A stretch of DNA of 64,000 bases. Origin: HK1 sp965202875. Lineage in GTDB: Bacteria > Pseudomonadota > Gammaproteobacteria > HK1. The notes beneath the pieces are model-generated. The model did no database searches. It saw only the letters and a program-made list of their open reading frames with translations, and was not told the origin of the DNA. Of the stretch, positions 8,746 to 17,382 are shown piece by piece. Every line of letters begins with the position of its first letter. Position 1 is the stretch's first letter. The translations under genes and the position numbers were made by a program. Where the stretch lies: positions 310,001 through 374,000 of the forward strand of contig OZ241870.1 of assembly GCA_965202875.1 (NCBI GenBank), read 5' to 3'.

Positions 8746-9005
8746 GTCAGTTGCACAAGGTGTCGGCCCATACGCACGTTCACTGCGCAAAATACGGGGT
8801 TTTCCGGCCGAAACAAGGTGTGGCTCAAATTCACTGCCAGTGAGGATAAGCCACACGCGCTAACGGCCGTCTTCAGACCGTCATTCCCGCTTTCGCGGGA
8901 ATGACGGATTTTCTCGGAGCCCACTCCTGGTCTGATCGGGGAGATAGCGAATCCTTCGATTTAGTAGAGTCGACGACTGGCGCGGTGGCGTTAGGTCGGT
9001 GGGGG
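8746..9005. repeat. Structured ~250-bp flank shared by both large group II intron copies
   Basis: Closely similar to 62932-63190. It begins with GTCAGTTGCA (8746-8755) and contains a stem GTGTGGCT/AGCCACAC (8818-8825 with 8849-8856) plus a 13-bp hairpin at 8878-8907. Between the two copies this second hairpin differs by a compensatory T-A to C-G pair, which suggests that structure is conserved. It may be a 3' extension of the intron or a hitchhiking repeat. Confidence 0.7.
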
Positions 9006-9081
9006 TAGCCGTTTCCCGACGGCTTTCGCAGTACCGGTGCCTCGCTCCACGCCATAGCTCCGTTTCCAGTCGCCGCTCATC

Positions 9082-9114
9082 GAACCGGACGTGCGGTTCT
9101 CCCGCATCCGGCTC
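9082..9114 (-). ncRNA. Group II intron domain V
   Basis: Minus strand starts GAGCCGGATGCGGGAG and ends CCGGTTC, the conserved catalytic hairpin. A second copy at 63265-63295 keeps the same shape. Confidence 0.8.
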
Positions 9115-9124
9115 TCGGACGAGA

Positions 9125-10516
9125 TCATGCCTTCGCCCACGGAAAGCTCGTCGTTCGCACTGCCAGGCGCGTCAGGCCCATTTCATTCCACAGCCGCCTG
9201 TCCGGGAAGCGCACATACCCCCCGGCTCGTACCTTGTGCTTGCGACACAGCCACTGACGCAGCCGCCGGGTCGCGTGCCGGTCAATCGCGGCGTAAGCCG
9301 GGCTGACCTGTCCCAGGTGGAAGTAGTTCGCCCATCCGGTCATGAGCCGGTTCAGCCGTCCCACCACCACCTCCGGGTCCAGCAGCCCGTATCGTCGCGC
9401 CGTCAGCTCGCTTACCCTGCGGCACAGGCTCTGCACGCTCGCCGGTGTGGGGCGTGTGCCGATGTAGGCTCGGCCCGTATCCCGACGATAGTTGCGTCCC
9501 ACCCGGTAGCCAAGGAAGTCGAACGATTCCTCCGGAACACGCACGCATCGGGTCTTCTCGGCGTTGAGCGGCAGCTTCAGACGCTTCATCACGTCCTCGA
9601 CCGCCTCGCGCATCGTCGCCGCCGATTCCTTGCCCAGGATGACAATGTCATCGGCGTAGTGGACGACGCCCGCCTTGAAGCGTCGGGCATACCCCAACCC
9701 CTTCCAGCCCAGGAGGAAGCGGCGCATGTACAGGTTGCTCAGTAGCGGAGAGATCGGCGCCCCTTGTGGGGTCCCCTTCCTCTCCCGACGCGCCCGGTTC
9801 GTGCGGCGGGTGCCGCCTCGCCCGTCGTCCTCCTCGACCGCCCTCTCCCACCACGCCTTCACCCAACCCAACATCCGCCCGTCACTCACCCGACGGGCGA
9901 CGCACTTGAGCAGTTCAGCGTGCGGTCTCTGGCCGAAGTAGTCCGACAAATCCGCGTCCACGACCTCGCAGTGACCCGTGTTCGCCAGCCGATGCGCCTG
10001 TTGGACCGCATCGTGTGCGCTTCTTCCCGACCGATAGGCGGATTGCTCCGGGGTCAGGTCCGCCTCGAATATCGGCGTCAGCACCAGCAACGCCGCCGTC
10101 TGCGCCACCCGATCCCGCAGACAAGGAATGCCCAGTGCCCGATACTTCCCGCGTTGTTTCTTCGCAATCCACACCCGCCGAACCGCTTGCGGCCGGTAGG
10201 TCCCTTCCTTCAGCTCCCGCGCCAGTCCCCCAAGCCACCGCTCCACGCCCCGCGCCTCAATGTCCGCCACCGTCTCGCCGTCCACCCCGGGCGCCCCGCC
10301 ATTGCGGCGGACCTCGCCCCAGGCAACTGCCAGCACATCGTCGCGCCACACCTTCAGCGTATGGAACCGATAGCCCGCAGCTTCCTTCGCTTTCGCATGT
10401 AGCACCGCCTGGAGTCTCCGAACCCGTTCCGGGGCGGTTAGGCTCGCACCAGTCCCCATCTCCCTTCCTCCTTCTTGTGCCCCTCTCGAACCAAGGCCCC
10501 TTCCCTCCACCAGCAT
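9125..10516 (-). CDS. ltrA: Group II intron reverse transcriptase/maturase
   Basis: Encodes the 463-residue intron-encoded protein that splices the intron RNA and reverse-transcribes it during retrohoming. RT motifs are visible: LGIPCLRDRVAQTAALLVL, SAYRSGRSAHDAV, VVDADLSDYFGQ, KGTPQGAPISPLLSNLYM and the catalytic YADD in VVHYADDIVIL near residue 285. A maturase X domain follows (GLLDPEVVVGRLNRLMTGWA). The protein ends without an HNH endonuclease domain, as in many bacterial introns. The frame is intact. Confidence 0.93.
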   Translation of the reverse strand: MLVEGRGLGSRGAQEGGREMGTGASLTAPERVRRLQAVLHAKAKEAAGYRFHTLKVWRDDVLAVAWGEVRRNGGAPGVDGETVADIEARGVERWLGGLARELKEGTYRPQAVRRVWIAKKQRGKYRALGIPCLRDRVAQTAALLVLTPIFEADLTPEQSAYRSGRSAHDAVQQAHRLANTGHCEVVDADLSDYFGQRPHAELLKCVARRVSDGRMLGWVKAWWERAVEEDDGRGGTRRTNRARRERKGTPQGAPISPLLSNLYMRRFLLGWKGLGYARRFKAGVVHYADDIVILGKESAATMREAVEDVMKRLKLPLNAEKTRCVRVPEESFDFLGYRVGRNYRRDTGRAYIGTRPTPASVQSLCRRVSELTARRYGLLDPEVVVGRLNRLMTGWANYFHLGQVSPAYAAIDRHATRRLRQWLCRKHKVRAGGYVRFPDRRLWNEMGLTRLAVRTTSFPWAKA

Positions 10517-10985
10517 TACCCGGCTTCCCCGGTACTACGGGCCTCTCCGCCACCCCATACGGCCCGGCCTGCCCCTCGCGGGGGTCCGGTTGGCGTGTGC
10601 CGCGCCACCGTCGGGGCTTCCCGTGTTGCGTCCATCCCCCTCTTCCCTGCGTGCCGCCGCCATTACCCCGGCGGAACCGGCCGGTGCTCGTATCGCTCGC
10701 TTCCCGACCGATGCCAGCCTTCCCCGTGTTACAGGCGGGTCGGCTTCCGCATTACCCGTTTCGAGGCCTGCTCGGCGTTCACTCGCGTTGCGGCCCGCAG
10801 GGTCGCTGAGTCGCCTTCGCGACCCTTCTCATCGGAGTGCTTCAGTCCATGTCGTTGCCTCCATCGACCGCTCCGACTGCTACCGGCTGGAGCGACAGTT
10901 ACCGGGCGGGATTCGCACCCGCTAGGGTATGGCGCCTTGCACGGCGCACTGCAACAATCGGGTATACATGCCTAACGGTCGTCAC

Positions 10986-11882
10986 ATGGTCCCGAAATAC
11001 GACGAGATGGTGAGGGCTACGCTCGCATCGCTGCGAAAGCGCGGAGGAGTGGCCTCCAATCAGGAAATCGAGGAGGACATCGTTGCGGAGATGAACCTCA
11101 GCGAAGAGGTGGCTGCCGTGCCGCACGGCGAGGGGCCACTGACGGAGGTGGGCTACAACGCGGCCTGGACGCGCACATTGCTCCGGAAGATCGGCGCAAT
11201 CGAGCCGGCCGCAGGGCCGAAGACGCGACAAGGCGTATGGACGCTGACGGCGAAGGGACGGGACGTGGATTGGACCGAAAGCCGGGCGGAGACGCAGGTG
11301 AAGGAGGCGGTCCGGCAGTACCAGGAGGAGGCCAGGCAGAAGAGAGGCCAGGAGGGCGCGGGGACGGCGCGGACGAAGGCGGAACAGTCAGCGTCGGCAA
11401 GCCCCGAGACGGACGGCGATGGCGCAGAGGATTCCTGGAAAGCCGATCTGATGGAAGTACTGCGACAACTCGATCCGGCCGCCTTCGAGCGGCTCTGCCT
11501 GCTGCTGTTGCACGCGACCGGCATTGAGGATCTGGTCGTGAAGGGTGGCCCGGGCGACGGAGGGGTCGACGGGACAGGGCGGCTCAAGGTCGGACTCGTG
11601 AGCTTTCAAGTTGCATTCCAGGCTAAACGCTGGAGCGGTACGGTCGGCCCCGCTGTCGTTCGCGAGATGCAGGGGTCGATGACGAGCGACGTGGACCACG
11701 GGATCGTCATCACGACCGGGCACTTCAGCCCCAGCGCGAAAACCCAGGCCAAGGCGCCCGGAGCCAAGCAGGTGGAGTTGGTAGACGGGGAACGGCTGTG
11801 CGAACTGCTGGATGAACATGGTCTGGGGGTGACGAAGATGGAGAGGAGGAAGGTGGACCGGGAATGGTTGGAAAAGGTGTAG
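10986..11882 (+). CDS. mrr: Mrr-type restriction endonuclease
   Basis: Predicted to cut modified foreign DNA. The 298-residue protein has an N-terminal winged-helix Mrr_N part (MVPKYDEMVRATLASL, then LTEVGYNAAWTRTLLRKIG) and a C-terminal Mrr catalytic domain with GGPGDGGVDG near residue 185 and QAKRW (QxK) near 211. The ATG at 10986 aligns with Mrr_N; an upstream in-frame ATG at 10929 is less likely because that stretch reaches into the intron. No good Shine-Dalgarno is visible. The frame is intact. Confidence 0.88.
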   Translation: MVPKYDEMVRATLASLRKRGGVASNQEIEEDIVAEMNLSEEVAAVPHGEGPLTEVGYNAAWTRTLLRKIGAIEPAAGPKTRQGVWTLTAKGRDVDWTESRAETQVKEAVRQYQEEARQKRGQEGAGTARTKAEQSASASPETDGDGAEDSWKADLMEVLRQLDPAAFERLCLLLLHATGIEDLVVKGGPGDGGVDGTGRLKVGLVSFQVAFQAKRWSGTVGPAVVREMQGSMTSDVDHGIVITTGHFSPSAKTQAKAPGAKQVELVDGERLCELLDEHGLGVTKMERRKVDREWLEKV

Positions 11883-12220
11883 GAGGGCAGATGCAGATGG
11901 GGGATTGCCATCGGTCCTCCCCGGCAAGACTCGACTTGCACTCGCCGACTTGTCGATCCGGTGAAGGTCGGAACCGTCGGTGGTGAGCATTCTCACCTCG
12001 CACTCCGGCGAGATGTCGATGCGCTCCGCGCGATCCGGCATGTGGGCCATTGCCTTCCAGACCCTGGTCATTTCATCGGCGACCTCGCCGACTTCGTAAT
12101 GTGGGGACGATGAAGCGTTGGGAGGATACGAAGACAATGGAAAAGACCGGGGAAGAGGTGGAGAAAGACGAGGTGGGGGAATTCGACCACCACAGGTGAA
12201 GGCAGCGCGGGAAAGATCGA
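11883..12220. other. Gap between mrr and the AAA ATPase gene
   Basis: No assigned gene. A minus-strand frame around 11,930-12,100 reads protein-like text (EVADEMTRVWKAMAHMPDRA, ISPECEVRMLTTDGSDLHRI), possibly a remnant of another gene, which I cannot name. Confidence 0.3.
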
Positions 12221-13513
12221 ATGATTACCAGGCTCCGTTTGATCAATTTCAAGAATTTCGCCGATGAGACCCTGCGCATGGGGTCGTTCATGGTGATCGC
12301 CGGCGCCAACGCGAGCGGCAAGAGCAACGTCCGGGACGCGTTCCGGTTTCTGCATGGCATCGGCCGGGGGTATGGCCTCGCGGACATCATCGGCGGGAAG
12401 TACGGCGCCGGTGGCGAGGTGCAATGGGAGCCGATCCGGGGCGCCGCCGGCGAGATCGTCCGTTTCGGAGCCTCCTGCTTCGACCTGTTCGTCACGCTGA
12501 AATTGCCCGGGAGTTCGGGAAAGAAACGACGGAAGGCAGTCTATGGGATCAGGATTGGCGACGACGAACAACGGCCCGGAACGTTCAGGGTGATGAGGGA
12601 AGCGCTCTCTGTCGGGCAAACGGCCATCTACACGAGCCGTCCGCCCTCGCCCGATCCAGTCGGGGACCAGGACGACGATACGCATCTTCTCCTGCGGATG
12701 GGAAAGACCGAGACACAGAGAAAATACGGCCATCGGATTGCGGTCAGACCGGATCGGCCCGCTCTGGCACAGATCCGGGAACACAGGAACGTCGTGCGGA
12801 CCCATAAGGATTTGGTCGAACAAGTCAGGGGAATCCTCGCCAACATGCGTTTTCTCGACCTGTCGCCGGATCGGATGCGGCAGCCCGCATTTCCCGGCCA
12901 AGTCGTATTGGGTGATGGAGGCGAGAACCTGCCGACGGTGCTGAAGGTAATCTGCGAGGCTCCGAACCGCCGCGCGGCACTGATCGAGTGGACCCGCGAG
13001 CTGACGCCGATGGACGTGCAGGACCTCGAGTTCCCCACGGACACCATCACCGGCCGGGTCCAGCTTGCCTTCCGGGAGGCGAACGGCAGGAGCGTATCCG
13101 CTTGGTCGGCGTCGGACGGCACGTTGCGTTTTCTCGCCATGCTGGCGGCGCTGCTCGGCGCCAACCCGGCGCGCGTCCATGTCTTCGAGGAGATCGACAA
13201 CGGCATCCACCCTTCACGCGTCCGTCTGCTGCTCGACCTGATCGAAGGTCAAACCGCGAAAGGCGGAACCCAGGTGGTCACGACCACCCATTCCCCCGAC
13301 CTGCTGTCGATGGTCGGCGACAGGACATTCGAAAGCACCTCCGTCATCTGCCGCCGTCCGGGCACCGAGGATGCCGTCGTGAGACCGGTCGCGGACTTGC
13401 CCAACGCCGGGAGATTGCGAGGGTCACAGGGATTGGGGCGGCTTCACACGTCGGGCTGGATGGAGGACGCCATCCTGTTCGATACCGATGGCGAGGCAGG
13501 GGACGGCGCATGA
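12221..13513 (+). CDS. AAA (ABC/OLD-like) ATPase of a two-gene defence-like pair
   Basis: The 430-residue protein has an N-terminal ITRLRLINFKNF strand, Walker A GANASGKSN (28-36), an ABC-type signature region SASDGTLRFLAMLAALL and Walker B VHVFEEIDNGIHP near 318-330, followed by THSPDLL. This is the Smc/RecF/OLD-like architecture of AAA_21 proteins. It overlaps the next gene by 4 bp (ATGA), so the two are probably translated together. Such ATPase/TOPRIM pairs include known abortive-infection systems such as PARIS; this subfamily assignment is inference. Its 3' 200 bp are duplicated at 6.0 kb. Confidence 0.8.
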   Translation: MITRLRLINFKNFADETLRMGSFMVIAGANASGKSNVRDAFRFLHGIGRGYGLADIIGGKYGAGGEVQWEPIRGAAGEIVRFGASCFDLFVTLKLPGSSGKKRRKAVYGIRIGDDEQRPGTFRVMREALSVGQTAIYTSRPPSPDPVGDQDDDTHLLLRMGKTETQRKYGHRIAVRPDRPALAQIREHRNVVRTHKDLVEQVRGILANMRFLDLSPDRMRQPAFPGQVVLGDGGENLPTVLKVICEAPNRRAALIEWTRELTPMDVQDLEFPTDTITGRVQLAFREANGRSVSAWSASDGTLRFLAMLAALLGANPARVHVFEEIDNGIHPSRVRLLLDLIEGQTAKGGTQVVTTTHSPDLLSMVGDRTFESTSVICRRPGTEDAVVRPVADLPNAGRLRGSQGLGRLHTSGWMEDAILFDTDGEAGDGA

Positions 13514-14058
13514 ACGTTCTCGTCATCCCTGAAGATTTCCGCAAGGATCGGTACATCCTCAAGCCTCTCTTCCGCCGGCTGTTCCAGGACTTGGGCAGGC
13601 CGTCGGCGCGCGTCGCGGTTTGCCGGGATCCTCTGCTCGGCGGTATCGGCGAGGCGCTGAAATCGGAACGCTTGGTCGAGATCGTCGAGCGATACGATGG
13701 GATGACGGATCTTTTCATCCTGTGTGTCGATCGCGACGGCGAAATGCACCGGCGCCGACGACTCGATCGAATCGAAGCGAAATTCGGAGAGGAGCGGGCA
13801 TTTCTCGCTGAAAACGCTTGGGAAGAGCTGGAAACATGGATGCTTGCGGGCCTGCAACTGCCACGCCACCGGCGCTGGTCCGTGGTCCGCGCCGAGGTGT
13901 CGGTCAAGGAACGGTACTTCGACGTGCTCGCCCGACGGAGAGGCATCGAGGACGGGCCGGGCGGCGGACGCAAGCGATTGGGAGAGGAGGCATCCCGCCG
14001 GATTGGCGCGATTCGGCAAAATACCCCGAAGACTTCGACACCCTCACCCGGCGAATAG
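13510..14058 (+). CDS. DUF4276/TOPRIM-like partner of the AAA ATPase, 3' end frameshifted
   Basis: The start overlaps the ATPase stop by 4 bp. MNVLVIPEDFRKDRYILKPL carries the early acidic residue, and LFILCVDRDGEM the D-x-D typical of TOPRIM-like nuclease domains. A third conserved element is LAENAWEELETWMLAG. After about residue 160 the frame turns into low-quality sequence; the +1 frame instead reads DWRDSAKYPEDFDTLTRRIE to a stop at 14078, a more natural C-terminus. A single-base indel near 13990-14000 is likely, either real or a sequencing error. Confidence 0.65.
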   Translation: MNVLVIPEDFRKDRYILKPLFRRLFQDLGRPSARVAVCRDPLLGGIGEALKSERLVEIVERYDGMTDLFILCVDRDGEMHRRRRLDRIEAKFGEERAFLAENAWEELETWMLAGLQLPRHRRWSVVRAEVSVKERYFDVLARRRGIEDGPGGGRKRLGEEASRRIGAIRQNTPKTSTPSPGE

Positions 14059-14099
14059 AGGTCGAGCTGTCGGGGTGACAGCGGTCTCCCCGTCGCCAT

Positions 14100-14275
14100 G
14101 CCACGAGCACAAGGCGAGGCTGGACGAGCCGCGGCGGTGGGTGTGCCGCGATACGTGGCTGCGCAACGAGATTCGCCGGGTGTGGGAGGATATTGATTCG
14201 TCTCTGCGGAGTGCGCAAGGTGTGGCGCCAGATCTCAATCGCGAGGCAAAATGCCGAGTCACGAGATCGGAGCAA
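14100..14275 (+). pseudogene. IS3-family transposase (OrfB) remnant
   Basis: The frame reads CRDTWLRNEIRRVWED, then after a frameshift CGVRKVWRQI. These match the IS3/IS150 OrfB segment (LxxEIxRV...YGVRKVWRQL). Only about 55 codons survive, without DDE residues. Confidence 0.65.
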
Positions 14276-14380
14276 GTGCACACATCGCCACGTGCCGGGA
14301 CATCCGGGAAAACGCCCGGGGCCGAGCTGATCCGGAGTGCCCGCCAACGGCGCAAGGCGCCACCACCCGCCCGTACGGGC

Positions 14381-14563
14381 TCATGGCTCCCACGACACGA
14401 TCTTTCGGGTCTTCGCCTCGGCTCGAATCCGGCAGAGCGCTTCGCCGACGTTCAAACCGGTCAGAGAACAGCCGCTTCCGAATATTCTCCTCGTCGGCCC
14501 CGGTCTGGCTTGCGTCTCGCCGGCGAGCCGGCAGTTCTCCTCGTTCTTGATGTTGAGGCTCAT
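14381..14563 (-). pseudogene. VapB-type antitoxin start fused to a DptH-like ATPase tail
   Basis: The minus-strand ORF begins MSLNIKNEENCRLAGE, the N-terminus of Rv0623/PSK-type VapB antitoxins, and after about 17 codons switches to QARPGPTRRIFGSGCSLTG, the C-terminus of the ATPase pseudogene at 6.6 kb. The shared DNA is 14367-14515 and 6548-6702. A fusion of two unrelated genes; probably non-functional. Confidence 0.65.
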
Positions 14564-15278
14564 CGCCCTTCCTCTGGTAGATAGCGGCGTGCGGCGTCTA
14601 CCCTATGCCATGCCGTGCTCGCACACAACGCCGAGGCCAAGCCTGGAATCCCTGGCCTGGGAGGAGCGGTGCCGCATGGCCGTGCCCCTGCTGCGGAGCG
14701 CGGGCGTCCCGCCCGCTTTGCCATGTGGCGGACCTTCGGCGGCGGACCTCCGGTCCGCCGCTTGCGGGCGGGACGCCCGCGCTCCCAGGACGCCGTTCCC
14801 TGGGGGGACGCGCCGTTTCCAGGAGACACCCAAGACCCGTGGCACCGCTTGTCAAGCGAAGCCTCGTCAGGCTCTTGCCTGTGAAGTCTTCGACAAAACG
14901 ACGAAGATTTTTTTCCGCCAACCGACGTTTGGTTCCGGCCATGCCGGATCAGGGAGATGTTCGGCGAGGACCAGACGATTTTCTCTTGGGCCGCCATATA
15001 AACTACGCCCATCGACGGAGCAATGCCGAGACAGGCCCACCGGTCGGCTCAAGACAGCTCACTCCTTTCCCCCGCGGTCGAAAAAGCTGCTGCGCTTCGC
15101 CACCGGTGGCGAAGCGGCCTGACGCCGGCGCGGCCGGCACCGCGCATCACCGGGCACCATGCCCCGGCCGGCGGCCGGCGGATGCTTCCACTCGCAATCC
15201 GCGCCGCCGTCGGTTCCGTTCCCTTGCGTGAGCGGGCAGCATCCGTCCTCCGATCCCAACCAACGGAGGAGCTGCCTC
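14564..15278. other. Intergenic region with a long inverted repeat, no gene
   Basis: No coding frame is convincing. It contains the 21-bp inverted repeat at 14696-14784 and a short AT-rich patch near 14905 (GATTTTTTTCCGCC). The end at 15,260-15,278 provides an AGGAG Shine-Dalgarno for the nitroreductase. Confidence 0.5.
14696..14784. repeat. Perfect 21-bp inverted repeat, part of a dispersed repeat
   Basis: Arms at 14696-14716 and 14764-14784 are perfect complements (GAGCGCGGGCGTCCCGCCCGC on the left, 21 bp) and enclose a second palindrome GGCGGACC...GGTCCGCC. A related unit, including the downstream GACGCGCCGTTTCCAGGAGAC block, occurs at 57957-58065. Confidence 0.75.
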
Positions 15279-15924
15279 ATGGAAATGACCTGTATCGAGA
15301 CCCCGCCCGAGCTCGACATGTCGATCGGCGAGGCGATGTTCACCCAACGCGCCATCCGCCGCCTCGACCGGGACCTGCCGATCTCCGACGCGCATCTGAA
15401 GATTCTCCTCGACGCAGCCTCCAAAGCACCGAGCGGCGGCAATACCCAGCCCGCGCGATTCCTGGTCGTCCGCAACAAGGAGTCGGATCGGAGGGTTCGG
15501 GAAGCTCTACCACGAAGCCTGGTGGGCGAAACGCCGCGACGAGTACGGATGGACGGACAAGGAGGACATTCCGAAAGGATCGGTCTATGAGATGCCGTCA
15601 CGGCTCGCCGACGAAATCGTGGATGCCCCGGTGGTCATTCTCGCGCTGTCGGTTGGATGGAAGGAGGCGGCCCATTCGGTGTTTCCATCCGTACAGAACC
15701 TCCTGCTCGCGGCGCGTGCGCTCGGAATCGGATCGGTGCTGACGACGCTGCCCCCCGACGTGATGGAGCGCGTGTACGCGATGTTCGAAATCCCCGTGGA
15801 AGCAGTGTTTCATTGTTGTATTCCACTGGGGTATCCAAGAGGAAGGTTCGGACCGACGAGGAGATTCCCCACGTCGGAGACGACGAGCTGGGACCACTGG
15901 GGCGCAAAGTTGCCTTGGGCGTGA
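15279..15924 (+). pseudogene. Nitroreductase-family flavoprotein, frameshifted
   Basis: FMN-dependent NAD(P)H nitroreductase fold. The first frame (15279-15500) reads SIGEAMFTQRAIRRLDRD and ASKAPSGGNTQPARFLVV. The rest continues in another frame with YHEAWWAKRRDEYGWTDKED, ADEIVDAPVVILAL and PLGYPRGRFGPTRR to the stop at 15924. The shift lies near 15497-15507 and both parts are otherwise intact, so one indel explains it. AGGAG lies upstream of the ATG. Confidence 0.8.
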
Positions 15925-15973
15925 TGCCCCCGGCGGCCCCACCCGCCGGAAGCGGCGGACCGGCGTGAGCCCT

Positions 15974-16015
15974 GGAATCGTGCGCCGCATCCCATGGACG
16001 CGAGCGCACGATTCC
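15974..16015. terminator. Hairpin between convergent genes
   Basis: GGAATCGTGCG (15974-15984) is the exact reverse complement of CGCACGATTCC (16005-16015). It lies between the nitroreductase and the convergent HTH gene, so it could terminate transcription from both sides. No T-tract is seen. Confidence 0.5.
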
Positions 16016-16021
16016 GGCCGC

Positions 16022-16636
16022 TCAGCTCTCGGCAGCTTCCTGCATGGGCGCCTCTTGATTGGAGGATGCGGCTTTCTGGCCGGACGCCTCCTCGACCTGG
16101 CTGTTGATCTCCTCCAGCCGCTTGGTCGCGGCACGCTTGCCAAGTCCCTTGATCTGCATCAACGCTTCGATGCTGCTCTCCCGGGGATTCGCCTTGCCCG
16201 ACTCCCAGTTGTAGATTGACAACCCGGAAACGCCGATGAGCTTGCCGTAGTTGTCGGCGGACAGCCCCAGGCTTTCGCGATGCTTCTTCAAGCTCTCCCC
16301 CGAGAAACGCCTCCGGCTCGCTTTCTTGTCGGCGGCCGCGGCGCCGTTGGCTTTCCCGTTCCCCTTCTCGCTCGCCGCAGTCGTGGGCGCCGTCTTCTTC
16401 TTGCTCGCCGCCTTCTTCGTTCCTGCTTTCTTGCTTCCCGACTGCTTGGGCACTTCATTGCTGCGGAGGGATGAGAGTTCACGCTGAAGCCTCTCGATCT
16501 GGCGTGTCAGCGTGGTGATTTCGCGTTGGCTCTGGGCCGATGCCTTGGCCGCCCCTGCCATCTGCCGGCGGACTTCCTGCTGAACGATCCGGCCGACTTC
16601 TTCTTTCAGTACGCTTGCAAGACTTGGATTTGCCAT
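16022..16636 (-). CDS. Histone H1-like DNA-binding protein with C-terminal XRE HTH
   Basis: Probably a nucleoid or regulatory DNA-binding protein of 204 residues from ATG 16636 (MANPSLASVLKEEVGRIVQQ). An N-terminal coiled coil is followed by a Lys/Ala-rich tail-like linker (KKAGTKKAASKKKTAPTTAA) and an HTH (SLKKHRESLGLSADNYGKL, then SIYNWESGKANPR). A longer ORF begins at 16741 but the extra residues do not look like the family. Target genes unknown. Confidence 0.75.
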   Translation of the reverse strand: MANPSLASVLKEEVGRIVQQEVRRQMAGAAKASAQSQREITTLTRQIERLQRELSSLRSNEVPKQSGSKKAGTKKAASKKKTAPTTAASEKGNGKANGAAAADKKASRRRFSGESLKKHRESLGLSADNYGKLIGVSGLSIYNWESGKANPRESSIEALMQIKGLGKRAATKRLEEINSQVEEASGQKAASSNQEAPMQEAAES

Positions 16637-17382
16637 GGGATGAATCAGCTCCTTGTCGGTGACTGGATGGACGTCGAGCTCGCATCTGTGAAGTGCCGCC
16701 ACGCGGGCACCGAACTCGGCGGTGGTATGGAGAATGCGCACCTTCGATCAGTCATCGTCTCCGGCGCCATGTCGAGCACAATGCGCAGCGGGCCCGATTC
16801 TAAACAACAATCTGCGCGGAAAACAACAGTACGATCCGTCGAAGCGCTCGATGCGACAGGGCTCGCAACGCTTTCGGCACGCACCGGTCCTTGCGGCGGT
16901 GCTTTCGTTCGAAGTCCCGCCCGTTGTAGAAGGACGCTTTCTTCGTGGCTGACGCCCTTTTACACGTCTTCCGGGCGCATCGTGCCCCGCTTGGGCTCCA
17001 CGCTGTACTTTCCCTGACGGATGTTGAAAAAGAGTCCAGGTGAGCCGAAGAGCCGGGGCCGGAAACGTCCATCGTCCGGTGCAGGAGGCGAGGCAGGGCA
17101 AGATCACTAAAAATGTATCGATTTCAGTGAGCTAATGCGATTTAGCGGTCATTTCCGATGAAAAACGGTACCGATCCACGTTCGTTTTCCGGATTGCGCC
17201 CTTTTTCGAATTGACCTGAATGATGGTGACTCCTCTAACGTGCTGATAAATCAGGAGGTTTATATGCGGTTGCCCTGGGAGGCGAGGCGTCCGTCGTGAT
17301 GCCCGGAGCGAGAACGAGCCCCTTGCCAGGCAAATCTCAGGCAAACAGCTTCGACGGGTTGCAAGATGCGAGCGCCGGGAGG
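16637..17382. other. Intergenic region of ~750 bp without a confident gene
   Basis: Several minus-strand fragments look protein-like (VEPKRGTMRPEDV ending near 16980; ATKKASFYNGRDFERK near 16900-16950) but are separated by stops; I cannot identify them. Around 17110-17260 the sequence is comparatively AT-rich and contains AGGAGG at 17252-17257 before an ATG giving only an 11-residue ORF. Confidence 0.35.

Larger units (their letters stand above)
9006..10949 (-). mobile_element. Group II intron, apparently complete
   Basis: On the minus strand the element begins GTGCG at 10949, the group II 5' consensus, preceded by exon ending GATTGTTGCA. The first ~430 nt are GC-rich ribozyme sequence, then the maturase gene (10516-9125), then a recognisable domain V (9114-9082). 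The exact 3' splice point is uncertain, near 9000 or as far as 8756. The same 5' end recurs at 28732. Confidence 0.8.

Noticed and set aside
8688..11020. Target-site duplication of the intron (mrr start on both sides)
   Set aside because: Group II introns do not make such duplications, and the two copies differ at several positions.
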